Source: an uncultured Flavobacteriales bacterium
Lineage (GTDB): Bacteria; Bacteroidota; Bacteroidia; Flavobacteriales_E; Vicingaceae
Direction of reading: 5' to 3'
NCBI GenBank assembly: GCA_937901255.1
Contig: CALCHN010000027.1
Location: 1 to 64,000 of the forward strand
DNA: 64,000 nucleotides
How positions within the stretch are numbered: position 1 is the first letter of the stretch; every line of letters starts with the position of its first letter. The translations under genes were made by a program, and so were the position numbers. Positions 32,722 through 41,490 of the stretch are shown piece by piece. The notes under the pieces are model-generated. The model saw nothing but the letters and a program-made list of their open reading frames with translations, searched no databases and was not told the DNA's origin.

Positions 32722-34131
32722 TCACTTTTTTACTGGGTGTAATTTTTTAAAGTCTTCATCAGACATGTTTTTATATTTCTCTCCTGAAGATTTTAAAATT
32801 GTTTTCAATTCATTAAGTGCTAATACTGGGAAATATCTTAAGAATAATAAGTAGAATACACTAAATAAACCTAATGTTCCAATAAATACTCCTATATCAA
32901 CCCAAGTTGGGTAGAACATTGACCAACTTGATGGTAAGTAATCTCTGTGAACTGAAGTTACAATAATTACAAATCTTTCGAACCACATCCCTATGTTTAC
33001 AATTATTGACATGATAAAAGTGAACGATAAGTTGGTTCTTAATTTTTTCCACCAGAATAAGTGTGGAGAAATTACATTACAAGTCATCATACACCAGTAA
33101 GCCCAAGCATAAGGACCAGAAAATCTGTTGATGAATGCATACGATTCGTATTCAACACCTGAATACCAAGAAATGAATAACTCTGTTAAGTAAGCTACAC
33201 CAACAATAGAACCTGTAACAATAATAATAATGTTCATGTACTCAATATGCTTAATGGTAACATATTTTTCTAAGTGCATTACTTTTCTAACAATAATCAT
33301 TAATGTTTGTACCATTGCGAAACCTGAGAATACGGCTCCTGCAACGAAATATGGAGGGAAGATGGTAGTATGCCAACCTGGTATTACCGAAGTGGCAAAA
33401 TCCATAGATACAATAGAGTGAACTGAGAATACAAGTGGTGTAGCTAAACCTGCTAATACCAAAGATACTTCTTCAAATCGCTGCCACGCTTTAGCGTTTC
33501 CTGTCCAACCGAAGCTTAGTAAGCTATACATTAATTTTGGAACTGGAGATTTTGCTCTATCTCTAATGGTAGCAAAATCAGGAATTAATCCAATGTACCA
33601 GAAAACCAAAGATACCGACATATAGGTTGAGATAGCGAACACATCCCATAAAAGAGGAGAGTTAAAGTTTACCCACATTGGTCCAAACTCATTTGGCAAA
33701 GGTAATACCCAATAAGCCATCCAAATTCTTCCCATGTGTATCATTGGGAATAATCCTGCCATAAATACGGCAAAGATGGTCATTGCTTCAGCCGGACGGT
33801 TAATTGCCATTCTCCATTTCTGACGGAATAACAATAACACAGCAGAAATTAAAGTTCCTGCGTGTCCGATACCAACCCACCAAACAAAGTTGGTGATATC
33901 CCATGCCCAACCTACAGTTTTATTCAATCCCCATGTTCCGATACCTGTTCCTATAAGGTAAAGGATATTTCCTACACCCCAAAGACCAACTATAGCGGCT
34001 ATGGTCATTAATATTTTCCAACCTTTAGTTGTTTTTCCTTCGATAGTTGCTAATACGTCATCGGAGATTTTTGAGTAAGTTACATCATCTCCTAATATTA
34101 ACGGTTCTCTAATTGCGGCTTCTTTATGCAT
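32722..34131 (-). CDS. actC: alternative complex III subunit ActC (NrfD-like, quinol-oxidising)
   Basis: A 469-residue integral subunit with about ten helices of the NrfD/PsrC family. It opens with a conserved cytoplasmic segment (EPLILGDDVTYSKISDDV). Conserved membrane patches include WWVGIGHAGTLISAVLLLFR (about residue 90) and MIHMGRIWMAYWVLPLPN (about residue 130), which line the quinol site in ACIII structures. It lies 12 nt after actB on the same strand. Confidence 0.95.
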   Translation of the reverse strand: MHKEAAIREPLILGDDVTYSKISDDVLATIEGKTTKGWKILMTIAAIVGLWGVGNILYLIGTGIGTWGLNKTVGWAWDITNFVWWVGIGHAGTLISAVLLLFRQKWRMAINRPAEAMTIFAVFMAGLFPMIHMGRIWMAYWVLPLPNEFGPMWVNFNSPLLWDVFAISTYMSVSLVFWYIGLIPDFATIRDRAKSPVPKLMYSLLSFGWTGNAKAWQRFEEVSLVLAGLATPLVFSVHSIVSMDFATSVIPGWHTTIFPPYFVAGAVFSGFAMVQTLMIIVRKVMHLEKYVTIKHIEYMNIIIIVTGSIVGVAYLTELFISWYSGVEYESYAFINRFSGPYAWAYWCMMTCNVISPHLFWWKKLRTNLSFTFIMSIIVNIGMWFERFVIIVTSVHRDYLPSSWSMFYPTWVDIGVFIGTLGLFSVFYLLFLRYFPVLALNELKTILKSSGEKYKNMSDEDFKKLHPVKK

Positions 34132-34143
34132 TTTTTATACTTT

Positions 34144-37100
34144 TTAAGCTTCGTTGTTTTCTAAATTTCTAACTTTTGTTAAGTAATATATGTTTGGTTG
34201 TTGACCAACTTCTTCTATTACTCTGTAAGCTCTATTATGGTTCATATCTCCATTAATTTTGCTTTCAGTATCATTCAAATCACCAAAAGTAATGGCATTT
34301 GTAGGACAAGCTCCAGAACATGCTGTTTGTATTGCTCCGTCTTGAACTTTTGTACTTGCTTTCTTAGCATCTAATTTTCCAGCTTGAATTCTTTGAACAC
34401 ACATGCTACATTTTTCCATTACCCCTCTTGCTCTAACAACAACATCAGGATTTAATACCATTCTTCCTAAGTCATCTTGAGCTGGATTAATTTCAGTAAA
34501 CTTATCGTAAGCCATGTAATTAAACCAGTTGAATCTTCTTACTTTGTAAGCACAGTTATTAGCACAATATCTAGTACCAATACATCTGTTGTAAGCCATC
34601 ATGTTTAATCCTTCATTACTATGTGTTGTAGCAGCTACAGGACAAACTGTTTCACAACCTGCGTGATTACAATGCTGACACATCATTGGCTGGTGCACCA
34701 CTTGTGGGTTATCAGCTGGGTCTTCCATTTTTCTGTAACCAGCAATTGATTTATCTTCAGTATCTGCATCAGTACTATAATATCTATCGATACGCATCCA
34801 GTGCATTTCTCTTCCTCTTCTTACTTCATCTTTACCTACAACAGGAACATTATTTTCAGAAATACATGCTGTTACACAAGCACTACATCCGATACAAGTA
34901 TTCATGTCGATAGACATTCCCCATCTGTGTCCGATATTTTCTACCGGATGCTCTTTCCATAAATCAAACTCTTTGATATTTTTCTTAATAAACTCACCTT
35001 TTTCGTGCGTTACTAATTTATGTTCTGGGTTGTAAGCGTCTTTATCTCCTTTTTTGTAAGTAGCTAATGTAGTTTCTCTTACTACAGAATCTCTACCCAT
35101 AACTGTTTGATGAGTTTGAGTAGCTGCAATAGGATATGTTCCGCTAACTTCAGCAATGGTAGCACCTACATAGTAAGCAGCTCCAGCAGCAGAACGTCCA
35201 ACTAAAGGATAAGCATTTTTACCTGTTGGTTCAGCCATGCTTCCTACCACCTTTCCGTAACCTACAGCAATACCCATTGTTCCTCTTGCCTGACCAGGTT
35301 GAGCAACAACTGGCATATTTTCTATAGTAACACCATTTGCAGTAACACTAATCATGTTAGCTGGTGATTCCTGACCTAATTGAGTATTGTAACCTCTTTC
35401 CTTCATTTCTGCAGGATTCATAGTTACATAGTTGTCCCAAGTAATTTTAGTAATAGGATCTGGAGTTTCTTGTAACCAAGGGTTATCTGCTCCTGCTCCT
35501 GCACCAACTGCTGCATTTTGAGTAATTTCTAATTCAAAATCTCCAGCAAATGGTTTGTTGCTTACTTTAATTCCAGCTAATGCTTCTGCATTAAATGAAA
35601 CAACACCAGTTTCAACATTCATTTTAACTTCTCCATCATGAACAGCTTTGTTCCAGAAATCATTAAATGGTGTTAATACTAATTCGCTAGCAAATGTATT
35701 TTTCCAAGTTTCTCTAATAAAATTATAATAACTTGTATCTTCTTTTCCTGCCCAAACTAAACAACTCTCTTGTGCTTGACGAGTGTTAAATAAAGGAGAA
35801 ATAGTTGGTTGTTGTATCGTGTAATAATTGCTTACCGGATTGTAATCATTCCATGATTCGAATGCATGATTATCTGGACAAACATATTTACAAGCTTTAG
35901 ACGTTTCGTTTGCTTTTGTTGCAAAAGAAATAGTTGATTTAACCTTTCCTAAAGCTGCTTTAAATTTCTCTCCTAAACTGAAAACTGGGTCAACACCATA
36001 AATAGCTAAAACATCTACTTTACCTTCATTCATTTCAGCAATTAACGCCTCCACTTTAGCATCATCTCCAGCTTTAGTTTTAGATACTGTATTCATATCA
36101 ATAGTATTCCCATAATTTCCTAAAATTTGGTTGATACCATTAACGATTAATTGTGTGTCTTTATCATTATTTCCTGCAACAACAATAGAAGCTCCTTTAG
36201 CAGCTTTTAAAGATTTTACTGCATTAGCAATTTGTGCATCATAATTGGTTTTAGGAGCATCAATACTTCCTCCTAATTGTTTGTATATGTTGGCTAAAAT
36301 AGCAGCATATTCAGATGGTTTTACAGGAACTCTTACATCTGCATTTGTTCCTGAAAGTGACATGTTCGCCTCAAATTGAAAATGTTTAGACATCCAATCG
36401 TTATCTGGTTTACGAGTTTGAGCATAATCATTTAAATACATTGGAGTATCTAACCAATTGCCCATAAAATCTGCTCCAACACTAACAATCGTTTTTGCTT
36501 TTGCGAAATTATAAGTAGGAATAGCTCTAACACCAAATGATGCCATATTAGCATCTAACATTCCTGAGTAAGAAATTTCATCTAATTGAACAAAGTTATC
36601 CAATTTATATCCTTTAAAACTACCATCTTCTGAGTTAACTTTTGTCCCAAAAGATTGAGCTAATACTGATGTAGTAGAAGGGCTTACTAAACTTGTAGTT
36701 AAAACTCTTACATTTTTAGCTGCAGCTAAATCTTTTTTAATAGCAGCATCAATAGTTTTCCAATCGGTAGCATTACCACCCATCATTGGGTTTTTGTATC
36801 TGTTGTTATCATATAATGAAAGCACAGAACCAGCAATTCTTGCGTTTATTGCTCCTTTAGTAAGCTTAGATTCTTTATTACCTGTTACATGAATAGGTCT
36901 TCCTTCTCTGGTTTTAACCAAAATTGGAGCAAAATCATTACCATCAAAATAAGTAGAAGCATAATAATTTGCTTTTCCAGGAATTATCTCTTCTGGTTTA
37001 GTAATATAAGGAATAGCCTTAGTAACAGGAGTTTCGCAAGCTGCTAAAGAAGCTGCTGCAACACCAAAACCAAGATATTTTAAGAAATCTCTACGTGATG

Positions 37101-37245
37101 TAGATGAATTTTCCAATGTTTCGTTGTCACCTAAAAACTTGTCTATCGGTAACTCCTCAGGAAATTCATTGTTCACAGACTCCAAAAATTTAGGGTCATT
37201 ATTTAGTTGTTCTAAACCTTTCCAGTATTTTTTTGAATTAGCCAT
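34144..37245 (-). CDS. actB: alternative complex III subunit ActB (molybdopterin-like plus four Fe-S clusters)
   Basis: A 1033-residue periplasmic subunit, a fusion of a molybdopterin-oxidoreductase-like domain that has lost its cofactor (about 80-760) and a PsrB-like ferredoxin domain (about 780-1010). The N-terminus carries a Tat signal with R51-R52 (SRRDFLKYLG) and a lipobox ending at C70, so it is exported folded and lipidated. Cluster ligands are visible as CIGCSACVTAC, CQHCNHAGCETVCP, CIGTRYCANNC and CSMC with CSGACP, enough for three [4Fe-4S] and one [3Fe-4S]. It takes electrons from ActC to the ActA hemes. Confidence 0.95.
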   Translation of the reverse strand: MANSKKYWKGLEQLNNDPKFLESVNNEFPEELPIDKFLGDNETLENSSTSRRDFLKYLGFGVAAASLAACETPVTKAIPYITKPEEIIPGKANYYASTYFDGNDFAPILVKTREGRPIHVTGNKESKLTKGAINARIAGSVLSLYDNNRYKNPMMGGNATDWKTIDAAIKKDLAAAKNVRVLTTSLVSPSTTSVLAQSFGTKVNSEDGSFKGYKLDNFVQLDEISYSGMLDANMASFGVRAIPTYNFAKAKTIVSVGADFMGNWLDTPMYLNDYAQTRKPDNDWMSKHFQFEANMSLSGTNADVRVPVKPSEYAAILANIYKQLGGSIDAPKTNYDAQIANAVKSLKAAKGASIVVAGNNDKDTQLIVNGINQILGNYGNTIDMNTVSKTKAGDDAKVEALIAEMNEGKVDVLAIYGVDPVFSLGEKFKAALGKVKSTISFATKANETSKACKYVCPDNHAFESWNDYNPVSNYYTIQQPTISPLFNTRQAQESCLVWAGKEDTSYYNFIRETWKNTFASELVLTPFNDFWNKAVHDGEVKMNVETGVVSFNAEALAGIKVSNKPFAGDFELEITQNAAVGAGAGADNPWLQETPDPITKITWDNYVTMNPAEMKERGYNTQLGQESPANMISVTANGVTIENMPVVAQPGQARGTMGIAVGYGKVVGSMAEPTGKNAYPLVGRSAAGAAYYVGATIAEVSGTYPIAATQTHQTVMGRDSVVRETTLATYKKGDKDAYNPEHKLVTHEKGEFIKKNIKEFDLWKEHPVENIGHRWGMSIDMNTCIGCSACVTACISENNVPVVGKDEVRRGREMHWMRIDRYYSTDADTEDKSIAGYRKMEDPADNPQVVHQPMMCQHCNHAGCETVCPVAATTHSNEGLNMMAYNRCIGTRYCANNCAYKVRRFNWFNYMAYDKFTEINPAQDDLGRMVLNPDVVVRARGVMEKCSMCVQRIQAGKLDAKKASTKVQDGAIQTACSGACPTNAITFGDLNDTESKINGDMNHNRAYRVIEEVGQQPNIYYLTKVRNLENNEA

Positions 37246-37307
37246 ATTTATGTTAATTGTAAGTCGTACTTTATATATCTATTAAAAGAATCTTATTTAT
37301 TTATTGA

Positions 37308-38936
37308 TTAGTAGTGACATTTAGCACACTCCATTCCACCAATTTCGTCAACAGTTAGTTTGCCATCTTCTAGCACTTTGTTTCTAAAATGTTCTGGCAT
37401 TCTTTTGTGCATTTCATCATAATAGCCGTTATCTTTTGTAGAAACTCCTGTAGTTTTATGACATTCAATACACCATCCCATAGTTAATTTAGAGTGTTGT
37501 TCTACCACATCCATTTCTTCTACTGGTCCGTGACAAGTTTGACATTGTTGATTCCCAACAGTAACGTGTTGTTGGTGACTAAAGAAAGCATGGTCTGGTA
37601 AGTTATGTACTTTTATCCATTTTACAGGTGTTGGATTATCTCCATATTTTCCTGTTTTAGGATCGTAATCTAAATGCTTGTAAATTTTTTGGATTTCTTC
37701 AGCCATAGGATATTCCTCTCCATTATATAAGAAAGTTTTATCTCCACCATTAATATAAACATGACAGTTCATACATAAGTTTAAAGAAGGAATTCCAGAA
37801 GTTTTACTATGTCTTGCACTAGAGTGACAGTAGTTACAGTCTATTTTATCATCTCCAGCGTGTATTTTATGAGAGAATTTAATTGGTTGCTCAGGCTTAT
37901 ATCCTTGGTGAACACCAATTGTAGCAGCACTTCCCATTAAGTCAACCAAACCTGCAAATACAAGAATAACTACTACAGCAGCAACATAACCTTTGTTATT
38001 ACTTAGTGTATGTTTAAATGCAGCCATTAAAGAAACTGGTCCTGTATATTCTACTCCTTCTTTCTCAGCGTTAGCTTTAGCCACCATTACTCTAGTCTTG
38101 TTCAACATCAAGATAACAATTAACAATGCCACGCAAATTACGGCTAACACTATAAAGGTTACCATTGAATCTTCTTCTTTTTCTGTTGTAACCACTACCT
38201 CTTCAGTTGTTGCTTTTTTATCAACTGGAGGATTTGCAATATATGCTAAAATGGCTTTAATATCATCTTCAGAAACTGGCTGAGCTGGCATAGGAACCTT
38301 ATTAAATTCCTCAAAAATTGCATTTGCATCAGGATCTCCAGAAGCAATTAATTCAGCAGAATTTTGTGTCCATTTTACTATCCATTCAAAAGATCTTCTG
38401 TCAGAAATACCTTGTAACCCTGGCCCAACTACTTTATCCGTTCCGATACTGTGACAAGCTTTACAGTTGTTTTTAAATAATTTTTGTCCTTCTAAAACTA
38501 ATGGATCAACTTCTCCACCTGCATCAGCAGTAGCAGCTTCTTTTGGCTCTTCTTTTTTTGCAGAAGAAGCCTCTGGATTTGCCATATAATCTATAATAGC
38601 AGCTAATTCTTCATCCGAAAAAGGATGTGCAGGCATAGGTACTTTGTTGTATTCTTCAAAAATGGCAATTGCATCTTTATCTCCATTGGCAATCATTTCC
38701 TGAGAATTTTTGATGAAACCCATCAACCATTCTTTCGAACGTTTCTCAGTTACTCCCGCCAAACCAGGACCAACTAACCTATCTGAAGTTAGCTTGTGAC
38801 ACGCGGTACAAGATGTTTTAAATAATTTCTCACCATCTTGTGCAGATAAATTTACCTGAACAAATAAAAATGAAAAATAAATTAACGCAAGTTTTAAAAG
38901 TGTACCTCTCGAATTGATTCTTGTTATCTTATTCAT
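37308..38936 (-). CDS. actA: alternative complex III subunit ActA with two extra N-terminal cytochrome c modules
   Basis: A 542-residue protein with seven CxxCH heme motifs. A signal peptide (about 1-32) is followed by two near-identical class I cytochrome c modules: residues 34-121 (C43, C46, H47, Met101) and 149-236 (C158, C161, H162, Met216). A transmembrane helix (about 258-278) and the classic pentaheme ActA domain (about 340-542) follow, with CNYCH, CMNCH, CQTCH, CIECH and CAKCH. The two modules clearly arose by duplication. They probably extend the electron path or replace a soluble cytochrome. It is the first gene of the operon, with its promoter near 38990. Confidence 0.92.
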   Translation of the reverse strand: MNKITRINSRGTLLKLALIYFSFLFVQVNLSAQDGEKLFKTSCTACHKLTSDRLVGPGLAGVTEKRSKEWLMGFIKNSQEMIANGDKDAIAIFEEYNKVPMPAHPFSDEELAAIIDYMANPEASSAKKEEPKEAATADAGGEVDPLVLEGQKLFKNNCKACHSIGTDKVVGPGLQGISDRRSFEWIVKWTQNSAELIASGDPDANAIFEEFNKVPMPAQPVSEDDIKAILAYIANPPVDKKATTEEVVVTTEKEEDSMVTFIVLAVICVALLIVILMLNKTRVMVAKANAEKEGVEYTGPVSLMAAFKHTLSNNKGYVAAVVVILVFAGLVDLMGSAATIGVHQGYKPEQPIKFSHKIHAGDDKIDCNYCHSSARHSKTSGIPSLNLCMNCHVYINGGDKTFLYNGEEYPMAEEIQKIYKHLDYDPKTGKYGDNPTPVKWIKVHNLPDHAFFSHQQHVTVGNQQCQTCHGPVEEMDVVEQHSKLTMGWCIECHKTTGVSTKDNGYYDEMHKRMPEHFRNKVLEDGKLTVDEIGGMECAKCHY

Positions 38937-38984
38937 AATAAAACTGTTACAGTTGTTTCTTTAAACTAAACATAAAATGATTGA

Positions 38985-38992
38985 CAAATGTA
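38985..38992 (-). promoter_or_regulatory. -7 box of the ACIII operon
   Basis: Reads TACATTTG on the minus strand, a full TAnnTTTG match, about 49 nt before the actA ATG. No TTG lies 17-20 nt upstream. Confidence 0.45.
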
Positions 38993-39050
38993 TAAGAATA
39001 CATGAGTTTTTGGTAATATTTTTCGATTAAAATCTGCTTTTAAATGTCAA

Positions 39051-39067
39051 TTTAGAATTATTCTAAA
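39051..39067. promoter_or_regulatory. 8-bp inverted repeat in the actA upstream region
   Basis: TTTAGAAT-T-ATTCTAAA is a perfect dyad in the 303-nt gap between actA (-) and the SPOR gene (+), about 60 nt upstream of the actA -7 box. It is a candidate regulator site. The rest of the gap holds no gene that I can see. Confidence 0.3.
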
Positions 39068-39239
39068 TAAGAAAACGTTTAGTTATGATTTCTATCATAT
39101 AGCAGAAATTGCTCACAAAAAGCGGTAACAGTATGCACATCAATTAACAATGTTTAACATATCTTCTTTATTCCTTATATTTTAAAAATTATGTAGTTTT
39201 GGACTGATTTATGCAAACCGAATTTTATAAATTTTTTAT

Positions 39240-39650
39240 ATGCTTTTAAAAATATTTTTAACCTCTTTATTATATGTTGTTGTAAGTATTACTGTTTTCG
39301 GACAAGATACAACTGCAACCGATACCTCAACTAAAAAAGTAATTGTTGTTGTTGATAAAGCCATTGAAGATATTAATGAAACCTACAAAGCTGCTTACAA
39401 GCTTTATGGCTATAGAATTCAGTTAGCCTCAGAAAGTAGTAGTGCTCCCGCACGTAAAATTAGAGCTGCTTTTATTCAAAAATATAAGGAAGTTCCGGCT
39501 TACGAAATTTACCAACAACCTTATTTCAAAGTGCGTGTTGGCGATTTCAAAACCAAATTAGAAGCCATAAAATTCCAAAAAGAAATTAGTTCTGACTACC
39601 CCAATTGCTACATTGTAACAGATGAAATTGAGTTTAAGAAAGACAACTAA
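39240..39650 (+). CDS. exported SPOR-domain protein
   Basis: A 136-residue protein with a signal peptide (about 1-22, ending VFGQ). A SPOR domain covers about 55-130: YRIQLASES, then FKVRVGDFKTKLEAIKFQKEI, then CYIVTDE. SPOR domains bind glycan strands stripped of stem peptides at division sites. A -7-like box TAGTTTTG at 39194-39201 lies about 40 nt before the ATG. It is a single gene followed by repeat DNA. Confidence 0.82.
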   Translation: MLLKIFLTSLLYVVVSITVFGQDTTATDTSTKKVIVVVDKAIEDINETYKAAYKLYGYRIQLASESSSAPARKIRAAFIQKYKEVPAYEIYQQPYFKVRVGDFKTKLEAIKFQKEISSDYPNCYIVTDEIEFKKDN

Positions 39651-39660
39651 AGCTCAAAAG

Positions 39661-39792
39661 CCCCTCCCAGCCTCCCCGAGGGGGAGGAGATTCCAACGCA
39701 CTTAGCCCATTCATTTAGTAATTTTCTCCTCTTGAGAGGAGCAGATGTTGTTCGAAACTGCCAGAGCAGTGAGATTATAACATCAGAGGTGT
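39661..39792. repeat. palindromic intergenic repeat
   Basis: Contains the hairpins CCTCCCC-GA-GGGGGAGG (about 39671-39687) and CTCCTCT-T-GAGAGGAG (about 39726-39741). These are followed by GATGTT...AACATC arms (about 39743-39783) around ACTGC-CAGA-GCAGT. The C-rich and G-rich composition resembles the 4501, 45279 and 45923 elements, but the sequence is different. No gene is present. Confidence 0.6.
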
Positions 39793-39854
39793 GTTTTTTA
39801 TTACTATACGTTAGGTTTTGCTAAATTTACGGGGGTAAATATACAATGTAAACT

Positions 39855-40496
39855 ATGAAAATTTTAGAAACTCTTGGTTTTTTGAAATCTGACAAATTAG
39901 GAAAAAAATGGTCGTATGACGATACTTTCTTTATTTCTTCAACATTACCAAACGACCGCAACCAACTTGGGAAAACAAAAATTACTAAAAAATTACACAA
40001 AGGTTATTCCGCAGACAAAAGAGAAAATATTTTGTATCAAGGATTTTATGGTTTTGACAAAAAAGACTTTTGTTACAAGATTCTTAAAAATGTTGGAATT
40101 GTAGAAAAGATTAAAGGTGAAAAAATAATTGAACATAAGAAATTAGACCATATACAAACCTTGATAGGATTAGGGTTTTCAGAGATTGAACCTAACCTAT
40201 GGACTAAAAACATTTTTCTTGTATCACTCAAACCACCTCAATTTAAAGAAGATAGAGGAAAGTGTATAATTTTAAAAAAGCCAAATCACAGTAAACTAAT
40301 CAAAAATGACAAGCCCGCTAATGTAGTATATAAAGGCAGATATTTCTTTGATGATGAATATTTTACAGAAACATTGTTTCGTAATATTGGCTTTTATATT
40401 TTTGACTGTTCACAAAAAAACAAAAACTATGAATTCAATAGAGACACATTAGATGTCAATGGACATTTTCTGGATGAAGAATTTCTTAAATTTTAA
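39855..40496 (+). CDS. unknown cytoplasmic protein made of two related halves
   Basis: A 213-residue soluble protein with no signal or membrane segment. It contains two similar halves of about 80 residues. The first runs from LETLGFLKSD to KILKNVGI, with ENILYQGFYGFDKKDFCYKI. The second runs from LIGLGFSEIE to TLFRNIGF, with ANVVYKGRYFFDDEYFTETL. The pattern xxVxYxGxYxFDxxxF repeats, which implies an internal duplication. I recognise no family. It lies beside repeat DNA and converges with an unknown gene pair, so it belongs to the accessory patch. A perfect 6-bp hairpin follows the stop. Confidence 0.65.
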   Translation: MKILETLGFLKSDKLGKKWSYDDTFFISSTLPNDRNQLGKTKITKKLHKGYSADKRENILYQGFYGFDKKDFCYKILKNVGIVEKIKGEKIIEHKKLDHIQTLIGLGFSEIEPNLWTKNIFLVSLKPPQFKEDRGKCIILKKPNHSKLIKNDKPANVVYKGRYFFDDEYFTETLFRNIGFYIFDCSQKNKNYEFNRDTLDVNGHFLDEEFLKF

Positions 40497-40513
40497 GCTA
40501 GGAAAAACCTAGC
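40497..40513. terminator. short hairpin between convergent genes
   Basis: GCTAGG-AAAAA-CCTAGC follows the stop codon of the 39855 gene directly. There is no strong T-run on the plus strand, so this is a weak terminator at best. Confidence 0.3.
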
Positions 40514-40539
40514 AAACACGATTCATTATTAACAACTTG

Positions 40540-41478
40540 TCAAAAAACATCATTTATTTTATCTATAATCAATTCACCTGTTTGCCATTCCTTTATTTTC
40601 CTATCAACTTCAGATAATTGAGTTAACCCATCAATATTCAGTTCTGATTTTTCTCCAATTCGTTCAGACCATTCGGAAATAATAAATTTAAATTCATTTA
40701 TTATATAATCCCTTAAAATGATTTGTGATTTTCTAAAACTTATACGTTTATAAAAATTATAATATCCTGAAAATAAATCTTTATTACTAAAATTTGCCCT
40801 ATGATGCCAATTAAAAGGCAAGCTTATTTTCCTTAGTTCAAGGTCATGTAATCTTTGATGTTCCATCAACTCATAACCAATATCATTGGGGAATGAATTG
40901 TGAGCATGAATCATCATAGGAGATTGACTTCCTATTGATTGAAATTTTTTAATGAATTTTAAATATTTCTTTTCTCCTCCTAGCAAATCAGGAAAGCTTA
41001 TGATGAAACATTTACTCAAAGGAATTTTAATCTGATTAATGGTAGAATTATTCTCTAAAGAATCATTAGAGTTATTTTGAATGACATAACCTTTGTCATA
41101 TTTTATTTCTGAATCCTTAAACCTTATTAGAGTAAAAAATTCATTCCCTTCGATATCTTTTTGTTTTACAAATTCGAAAACAATATGCCCGTCATGTAAT
41201 ATACATTCTGCTATATATTTAATTGTGGTTAAAATTAATTCATTAAATGTTGGAGGAAAAGAATGCCTTCCATGTTTATTCGGTAAAAATCCATGAAGTC
41301 TCTTTTCTAAGGGTTTATTTATTGGTGTCAAATAACAATTAATATTTTTTGATTCTAAATCATAAGTAGGAATAATATCACAAAAATCTTTTAAAAACAT
41401 ACTTGTGTTATTTTCCATACCACTATCAAAATAAGGTGTATTATAATCTATAGAAATTCTATCTGTTTCAACAATCAT
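40540..41478 (-). CDS. unknown soluble protein, partner of the 840-aa membrane protein
   Basis: A 312-residue protein with no signal or membrane segment. Notable stretches are KYIAECILHDGHIVFEFVKQ (about 90-110) and a helical, charged C-terminal third. I cannot name a family. It starts 12 nt after the stop of the 840-residue membrane protein on the same strand, so the two form a two-gene unit. The order, large membrane protein then soluble partner, recalls effector/sensor pairs, but no catalytic motif is visible. Confidence 0.65.
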   Translation of the reverse strand: MIVETDRISIDYNTPYFDSGMENNTSMFLKDFCDIIPTYDLESKNINCYLTPINKPLEKRLHGFLPNKHGRHSFPPTFNELILTTIKYIAECILHDGHIVFEFVKQKDIEGNEFFTLIRFKDSEIKYDKGYVIQNNSNDSLENNSTINQIKIPLSKCFIISFPDLLGGEKKYLKFIKKFQSIGSQSPMMIHAHNSFPNDIGYELMEHQRLHDLELRKISLPFNWHHRANFSNKDLFSGYYNFYKRISFRKSQIILRDYIINEFKFIISEWSERIGEKSELNIDGLTQLSEVDRKIKEWQTGELIIDKINDVF

Positions 41479-41490
41479 TATTAATTCTTT

